Source of the DNA: Hetaerina americana
Lineage: Eukaryota > Arthropoda > Insecta > Odonata > Calopterygidae
Length of the DNA: 64,000 nucleotides
Assembly: GCA_022747635.1 (NCBI GenBank)
Contig: JAKTNV010000023.1
Location: 3,937,848-4,001,847, forward strand
Reading direction: 5' to 3'
The notes below the pieces were generated by a model that searched no databases, had not been told where the DNA came from, and saw only the letters and a list, made by a program, of their open reading frames with translations. Made by a program: the position numbers and the translations under genes. This document shows, in pieces, positions 58,671 to 64,000 of the stretch. Within the stretch, counting starts at the first letter, position 1, and each line of letters begins with the position of its first letter.

Positions 58671-58712
58671 AAACATATTTCCGTTGGACCATAGTCCAAC
58701 GGAAATATGTTT
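58671..58712. repeat. Perfect 19-bp-stem hairpin at the 3' side of the Penelope-like ORF
   Basis: AAACATATTTCCGTTGGAC (58671-58689) and its exact complement (58694-58712) flank CATA, exactly where the element body meets the downstream pseudo-LTR. Confidence 0.88.
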
Positions 58713-58818
58713 CAAAACTAGAGAAGTCATTTCAAAAGGGAATACAGTGGGGAGAATGGAATCAGCCCTTTATCGTTATTGACAACCACATTTCTAAATT
58801 TGTGTATGAAAATGCTTT

Positions 58819-60522
58819 CTAAAAGTATGAAAATGCGTCTAAAAGGTGGTTGGGGGTCTGTTTGATCAACTTCAATTCCTTTTCTGATGTTTTATGGTCT
58901 TCCTTGAGTAAGTGTAGGGCAATGCTCGATTTATCTGATCTGTTGTATCTGTAATGGGCCATATGTTCTTTGAATCTAGTTTTAATATTCCTCCGCATCT
59001 GGCCGATGTAAGTTGAATCGCAGGAGGAGCAGTTTATTTTGTAAATGCCGGACTTGTTTGAGGCGTCGATTTTGTCCTTAGTGTTGCCTAATAGATGTTT
59101 TAGTTTGTTGTTGCTGCTAAATGATATATTAGTGTCAACGGTTTTAAAAATCTTTCCTAGCCCTTTTGTTAAATGTGGGTGGAACGGCAGTTTGATATAC
59201 CGCGGGGTTTTATGTTGTGTGAGGGTGGTTGTGTTTTGAACTAGTTTTTTATGTTTGTGCTTTTTCACTAGATTGTCAATTATTGACTCTTTAAAGCCAT
59301 TTTTAAAAGCTATAAGTTTGATGTTTTTTAATTCTTTGTAATAGTTGTTTCTATTTAATGGAATATTTACTAATCTGTGTACAAGGGCATGGAAGGTGCC
59401 CAGTTTGTGACTGTTGTGTGTGAAGGAATCATGATGTATGTAATTGTTGGTGTGTGTTGGTTTGCGATACACGTCGTATGATATTTTAGTATTTCTTGTT
59501 AATAGCAGATCAAGGAATGGAAGTTGGTTATTCTTTTCTAATTCGTATGTGAATTTAACCGAGGGGAATAAACTGTTTAAGTCGTTAATAAACTGATCAA
59601 TGTTATATGTAGTGGTGTCAAAAATTGCAAAGATATCATCCACATATCTAACAAAAACGGAAGGGAAATAACTGAATTTCTTTTTGAACTCCTTCTCAAA
59701 GTGAGTCATAAATACATTAGCTATGAATGGGGATAGAGGGTTTCCCATCGCCGTTCCAAATTCTTGTTTATAAAACTTTCCTTGGAATTGAAAGAAATTT
59801 TGATTCATGACTAGGTTAGTTAGTCTGATATATTCATCAATTAACTTGGGATCCAGTTGTAATGATGTTAACCACACTTTTAGTGAGTTGATTGCTATGT
59901 CTACTGGTACGCTTGGAAAAAGGTTTGAAACATCAAAAGATACCATGACTTCTCCTTGACTGAAATTATGACTTTTGGTTTTGGATACGAAATCTATGGT
60001 ATTTTTAAGAGAATGGGGGCTCGGGAAAACCAATTTGTTAAACTCACAAACCAGCCACTTGGATATGAGATATGTGGGAGAATCTATGCCTGAAACAATG
60101 GGTCTCATGGGGAGACCAACTTTGTGGACTTTAGGTAAGCAATATAATCTAGGTAAAATTGGATTTGACACTGAAAGTCTGAATTTAGTTTTTTTATCAA
60201 TGAGGGATGGGCAGTCGTTTAGCACGTTTTTAACTTGAGTTATAAGTTTATTAAGGGGATTCTTTTTCACTTCAAAATATGGCCCAGATGATATTAGGTT
60301 GCTCACTTTATCGAAATAGTCTAATTTATTCAAAATGACACAGAGGTTACTCTTGTCTGCTTTCATATAGAAACAATTTTTCCTTTTTAAAGAGGTAACA
60401 ATTTGATTTAAATTCTGTGATTCAAGCTTGCGTTGGAAGACTGGGTGGTTGAGGTTATTTTTAATCTGATTTTCGCAGGCTTCGCAGGAAAACACCTCCA
60501 ACACAAGGTTGAAAGTAAACAA
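58819..60522 (-). CDS. Penelope-like reverse transcriptase with GIY-YIG endonuclease
   Basis: This is a 567-residue intact frame. RT motifs: LYCLPKVHK (126-134), MRPIVSG (139-145), FDVSNLFPS (195-203), GTAMGNPLSP (256-265), VRYVDDIFAIF (291-301; catalytic YVDD) and LPFLDLLL (334-341). The endonuclease follows at GIYKINCSSC (492-501), TYIGQ (504-508) and TRFKEHM, with the family's CxxC between GIY and YIG. The first dozen residues (MFTFNLVLEVFS) derive from the pseudo-LTR. Full-length relatives have about 200 more N-terminal residues, so this copy is 5'-truncated and fused. A TATA box at 60548-60539 would start transcription just inside this ATG, so the real start may be Met53. Confidence 0.93.
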   Translation of the reverse strand: MFTFNLVLEVFSCEACENQIKNNLNHPVFQRKLESQNLNQIVTSLKRKNCFYMKADKSNLCVILNKLDYFDKVSNLISSGPYFEVKKNPLNKLITQVKNVLNDCPSLIDKKTKFRLSVSNPILPRLYCLPKVHKVGLPMRPIVSGIDSPTYLISKWLVCEFNKLVFPSPHSLKNTIDFVSKTKSHNFSQGEVMVSFDVSNLFPSVPVDIAINSLKVWLTSLQLDPKLIDEYIRLTNLVMNQNFFQFQGKFYKQEFGTAMGNPLSPFIANVFMTHFEKEFKKKFSYFPSVFVRYVDDIFAIFDTTTYNIDQFINDLNSLFPSVKFTYELEKNNQLPFLDLLLTRNTKISYDVYRKPTHTNNYIHHDSFTHNSHKLGTFHALVHRLVNIPLNRNNYYKELKNIKLIAFKNGFKESIIDNLVKKHKHKKLVQNTTTLTQHKTPRYIKLPFHPHLTKGLGKIFKTVDTNISFSSNNKLKHLLGNTKDKIDASNKSGIYKINCSSCDSTYIGQMRRNIKTRFKEHMAHYRYNRSDKSSIALHLLKEDHKTSEKELKLIKQTPNHLLDAFSYF

Positions 60523-60775
60523 CCGGAGACAAACGTCATATTTATATAGAGACTGTGGGAGTTGGGGGGACCAATCGAAATAGGTGGAAGATGGAAAGGG
60601 GAGGGGTACTTTAAACTTATTGGTGAAGAGGAAGGAGGGGGGGGAGGAAAAACAGATACCAAGGGACTGAGTGGAACGGGAAGGAGTAATTATTGAAGGA
60701 GAAGGGGGGGGGAGGGGGGGGGGGGGGCTTGGGCAAAAGTGAAAGGTATCCGAGTAACGGATAATTCCCCTTCAT
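60487..60775 (-). repeat. Pseudo-LTR copy, internal partial
   Basis: It matches the C-tract to TGTTGGAGGTGTTTTCC part of the other copies, then switches directly to ORF sequence at a short GCAGGCTTCGCAGG repeat. It lacks the hammerhead-like part. Confidence 0.85.
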
Positions 60776-61521
60776 AATCCGTTACTCGGATACCTTTCAC
60801 TTTTGCCCAAGCCCCCCCCCCTCCCCCCCTTCTCCTTCAATAATTACTCCTTCCCGTTCCACTCAGTCCCTTGGTATCTGTTTTTCCTCCCCCCCTCCTT
60901 CCTCTTCACCAAAGTACCCCTCCCCTTTCCATCTTCCACCTATTTCGATTGGTCCCCCCAACTCCCACAGTCTCTATATAAATATGACGTTTGTCTCCGG
61001 TTGTTTACTTTCAACCTTGTGTTGGAGGTGTTTTCCCTTCGGTTCGCTGAAGAGGGCCACTTTGTGGCCGAAGCACGCGTGTTCGACGCATTTCCTAGTT
61101 GCTCTTTACCTGTGTCCAGATTCTCCCAGAAGTTGGGCCCTTTTGAGTGTGTGTGCGTTTCTTGAGTGCTTGTGTGTGTGATTGGTCTGTGCCAGTCACA
61201 GAGTGTGTGCTTGAGAATATCCTGGAATCTTTAACGGGGTCTACTCTACAGCCTCGTGAAGGATTCCATCTCCATCTGAAATTCTTTAACAGGGTCTCAC
61301 AGCCTCGTGAAGGATTTCAGTCAGGATAGTGTGCGTGTGGCTGTGTGTTGGTCCCTGACGCGGATTAATTTCCCGTAAACCACCACAGAGGGTATTCTGG
61401 TCGAGAGGTTGTGGTTGGTCCCTGACGTGATTCCCGTCACACCAACACAACAATTGGTCCGACGAGAGATTGGCAACTAATTCTTACGGCCATTGGAGTT
61501 TTCTTCCCCTTTCTTCTTTAA
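60776..61521 (+). repeat. Pseudo-LTR copy, right, inverted
   Basis: It faces the internal copy across a palindromic junction (GGTATCCGAGTAACGGAT...ATCCGTTACTCGGATACC, centred near 60772). TATA box at 60975-60984. Confidence 0.88.
61036..61095 (+). ncRNA. Hammerhead-like ribozyme motif in right pseudo-LTR, one core change
   Basis: It is the same structure as at 58.3 kb (CUGA at 61047), but the GAAA box reads GAAG (61070-61073), turning the A15.1-U pair into a G-U wobble. Stem I changes from G-U to G-C relative to the left copy. Confidence 0.45.
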
Positions 61522-61563
61522 TTGAGAGGCCGTAGAGCTCATTATTTCTTGCTTGTTCCTCAT

Positions 61564-62432
61564 GTACGTAAATGATCTACCAACATTACTGAACTCTGTA
61601 CCAGGCTTGCTGCCTGTTGTCTATGCTGATGACACAAATGTCCTCCTCTGTAGACACACTAATATTAACCTCTGTTTTCATTACCCAGCAGTTACATGAG
61701 TGGTGTCTCCTCAATTCCCTCCTCCTCAATGTTAGTAAATCTTCTTTAATTTATTTTGCTAATAAGAATAAATCAGCTGCTTGCATAACTGTAAATATTG
61801 ATAAGGAACCTATTGTACAAAAAAGTAATTCATGTTTTCTAGGCATCTCTATTGACAGTCGTCTGTCTTGGGATGACCATATTCTCAAACTTCGTAATAA
61901 GTTGAGTTCACTTTGTCATCTTATCAGATTCATTAGGCATACCGTCAATACTGAGGTCTTATTGTCTCTTTATTTTAGTGAATTTTACTCTCATGTTATT
62001 TATAGTATTCTTTTATGGGGCCCTTCACCTAATACAAATATTATATTTAAAATTCAAAAACGGATCATCCGACTTATTTGCTTTGCTACTCATGCAGCAT
62101 CCTGTCGTCCCCTTTTTAAAAAATTGAAAATTTTACCCATTCCCTGTGTGTATATGTATTGCGCATCTTTGTATGTCAAAAGCAACTTCTCTAGTTATCT
62201 TTCCAATGCCAACGTTCACAATTATAACACAAGGCATTCTGCTGACCTCCACCAAAACTTTGTCAGAACCTGCACCGCCGCCCATGGACCTAAACATATG
62301 GGCCTCATGATTTTTAATAAACTTCCTAAAGAACTGAAAGCACAACATAAGCTGCCTATATTTAAGCTCAACCTTCAGAAATATTTACTCTGTAAAATGT
62401 TTTATTCTATTAATGAACTTCTTGTCCCATGA
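61564..62432 (+). pseudogene. LINE reverse transcriptase, C-terminal half
   Basis: It resumes as MYVNDLPTLL, with the catalytic YADDTNVL box at about 61623-61646. A frameshift follows between about 61640 and 61690. It then stays open: HEWCLLNSLLLNVSKSSLIY, CFLGISIDSRLSWDDHI and LWGPSPNTNIIFKIQKRIIR, then the typical C-terminal HNYNTRHSADLHQ and KLPKELK. Apart from the frameshift and the inserted element it is well preserved, so the copy was young when the insertion happened. Confidence 0.85.
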
Positions 62433-62568
62433 GTTTCTTTGTATTTAAACATGTACTTAGTATTTATCATTTCTTTATATAACATTGACATGTCCTATAT
62501 CTGTCCTTGTTTTTTACAATTGTAGAAATCTGCTGGGCAAATAAAATTACTTACTTACTTACTACAAA

Positions 62569-64000
62569 TAAGTAATTCATAGAATGCCTCATTAATCCTT
62601 ACACATTATGATCTTTTCTACATCACTGAATTGTCCCTATACCATATATGGATCCTGGCAAGATACTGCTAAGGTAAGTAGCAGGTGATGATTAAGCACC
62701 AGACTATCTTTGATACAAAATACTTTTTCCCTAGTCTGGTAAGATAACATAAGAAAATCTTATGCAAGAACTACCTCAAGTGGCGAATCCAACTCAGTCA
62801 TCTTATTAATAAAGAATTCAAAACAAAAGTAAATGGCAGTGTTGTGAGGCCACCACCCCAGCAAGAAAGAGGCTTTTGCATCAAAATGCAATCCTCTTGA
62901 GACCAATGCCCACATTTCCACTATTATCCACATTTCACATGCCAGTCCCTGGATGCACTGTCCCGATGTGCTCTCAGCACCACCCTCTGGGTGCCACTGG
63001 ATCTCACCTTCCATTCAATCTCCTTCAGTTTTAACACATACTAAATGTGAATACAAAAATTCCCCACAATCTGGCATGGCCCTTGGCTGATTCAATCAAT
63101 GCAAATCTTGTTTACGCCATCTGTGGATAACTTCACCATGCATCACGTGTTGTTTTCATATCCCATCCTTACTTCTTAGTAAATTTATACAAGGAATCTC
63201 TCAACACTACAATCTTTAGGCTGGGCAGGCCAAGAGCGTTCCTCTCATTCCTCGGCTAATTTTTCTTCCTATTTTAAGATTAAAAATAAAAACATGAAAC
63301 TAACGATGCTATTGTCATCGTTATTGCGATGCGATTATTGTCATCCTGCATATTCATTTTCTTTAACTTGACATTGTCCTAGTCATACTTGTGCATGGAC
63401 TTTCCTGCAGCTCTAAGTATACAGAGTTAATTTTTATTTATTTTGTTTTGTTCAAAATGCATCTCATGCATTTGCACGATTGCAAAGCCAAATAAAATAA
63501 AGAAATATGACCTATAATTGAAACTCACCCCAAAACCTTTGGCTAACAATAGTTTTCATTGTAGCCACAATGGATGGAGACTCGGGAGACAAGTCATGCT
63601 CGGGAGGCAACATTTCCCACATCCAGATAGGCCTGCCTTACAAGCTGCCGGGTGCTCTGAGCGTAGGAAGATTGTAATTGCCTTCTGCATGCAGCCAGCT
63701 GTAAGTAGACCCTGCAGTCATCAGACACACCAGATCTTGTCAATCAGTTAGCCTTTGACTCCACAAAGCACTCCCACAGTGATCATTATTAACTCTACAG
63801 AGCAGTTTGGGACTGGTTGAAATATCATCTCGGCACTTTGTACCAGATGACTTACAGACATTTTCAGGGTCTGCACCCATCAACATGTATATACTTCCAT
63901 TTGCCACCATTAAAAGAGTAGATCAAGATATTTCATCTCTATTCATTATATTCCATCTCTTCTTTCACATCCATGTTGATTGCACTCAAGCTGAGCTGAA
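62569..64000. other. Intergenic or intronic; possible exon near 63.5 kb
   Basis: A good donor site (TTTTGGG/GTGAGT on the minus strand, at about 63524) ends a coding-like stretch, PPEHDLSPESPSIVATMKTI, but no acceptor or family could be fixed. It could be an upstream exon of the Rubicon-homology gene. Nothing else is recognised. Confidence 0.3.

Larger units (their letters stand above)
57889..61551 (-). mobile_element. Penelope-like element with pseudo-LTRs and intact RT/GIY-YIG ORF
   Basis: It is bounded by exact 12-bp duplications CTTGTTCCTCAT (57877-57888 and 61552-61563) inside a LINE ORF. Reading minus: partial pseudo-LTR (60775-60487), ORF (60522-58819), 3' region, then full pseudo-LTR (58660-57889). 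On the right a full inverted pseudo-LTR (60776-61521) is added head-to-head. Direct plus inverted terminal copies and 5' truncation are hallmarks of Penelope-like insertions. The copies are nearly identical, which indicates recent insertion. A roughly 30-bp stretch (61522-61551) separates the inverted copy from the target duplication. Confidence 0.9.
57361..62568 (+). mobile_element. CR1/L2-like LINE, 5'-truncated, interrupted by a Penelope-like element
   Basis: RT sequence runs at 57389-57888, is interrupted by a 3.66-kb insertion, and resumes in frame at 61564 through the C-terminal region to a stop at 62430-62432. The 3' end has an AATAAA-like GCAAATAAAATT, followed by a (TTAC)n tail (about 62548-62567), as in L2/CR1-type LINEs with microsatellite tails. 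The endonuclease part is missing at the 5' end. Confidence 0.8.

Overview
This window is eukaryotic nuclear DNA from an animal, most likely an arthropod and probably an insect. It is AT-rich and intron-rich. It carries one nearly complete split host gene, the 3' end of a second, and a dense pile of transposable elements of the kind common in large arthropod genomes: Polinton/Maverick, Jockey/I-like and RTE-like LINEs, Penelope-like elements, mariner and several tRNA-derived SINEs. I see no bacterial features, rRNA, true tRNA gene or CRISPR array. The species cannot be named from the sequence alone.

Layout. 1-3.2 kb: a Jockey/I-like non-LTR retrotransposon on the minus strand, cut by the window edge, with a zinc-knuckle ORF1, a broken ORF2 and a structured 5' leader. 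3.2-12.9 kb: a degraded Polinton/Maverick (adintovirus-like) element. Its order is protein-primed DNA polymerase B, packaging ATPase (split by a SINE with an exact 11-bp target duplication), integrase, two small virion-type proteins, a major capsid protein of the F54H12.2-like family, an adenain-type protease and several small genes. It ends in a convergent pair of genes with back-to-back poly(A) signals. The retrotransposon sits inside the polymerase gene, so the rest of the Polinton should lie left of the window. 13-21 kb: remnants of an RTE-like reverse transcriptase, a mariner and SINEs.

21.3-39.9 kb, minus strand: a seven-exon gene for a PP2C-type protein phosphatase (PPM1H/J/M group). 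All splice sites are canonical, and the exon lengths sum to an uninterrupted 631-residue reading frame. Its introns hold a foldback element with a degenerate hammerhead-like ribozyme core, a Penelope-like inverted repeat, a mariner, RTE scraps and SINEs. 40-51 kb: mostly unannotatable AT-rich DNA, RTE remnants, SINEs and a perfect 34-bp-stem hairpin. 51.1-54.3 kb, minus strand: the last two exons of a Rubicon-homology (PLEKHM/Rubicon-type) zinc-binding protein.

55.9-62.6 kb: an RTE-like remnant, then a CR1/L2-like LINE interrupted by a Penelope-like element with exact 12-bp target duplications. That element has an intact 567-residue reverse transcriptase/GIY-YIG ORF, three copies of a pseudo-LTR (one inverted), and hammerhead-like motifs in two of them. 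The recurrent hammerhead-like cores in four separate elements, and the nested insertion history, are the most interesting aspects of the window. Functional claims rest on motif recognition from reading translations; no database search was run.
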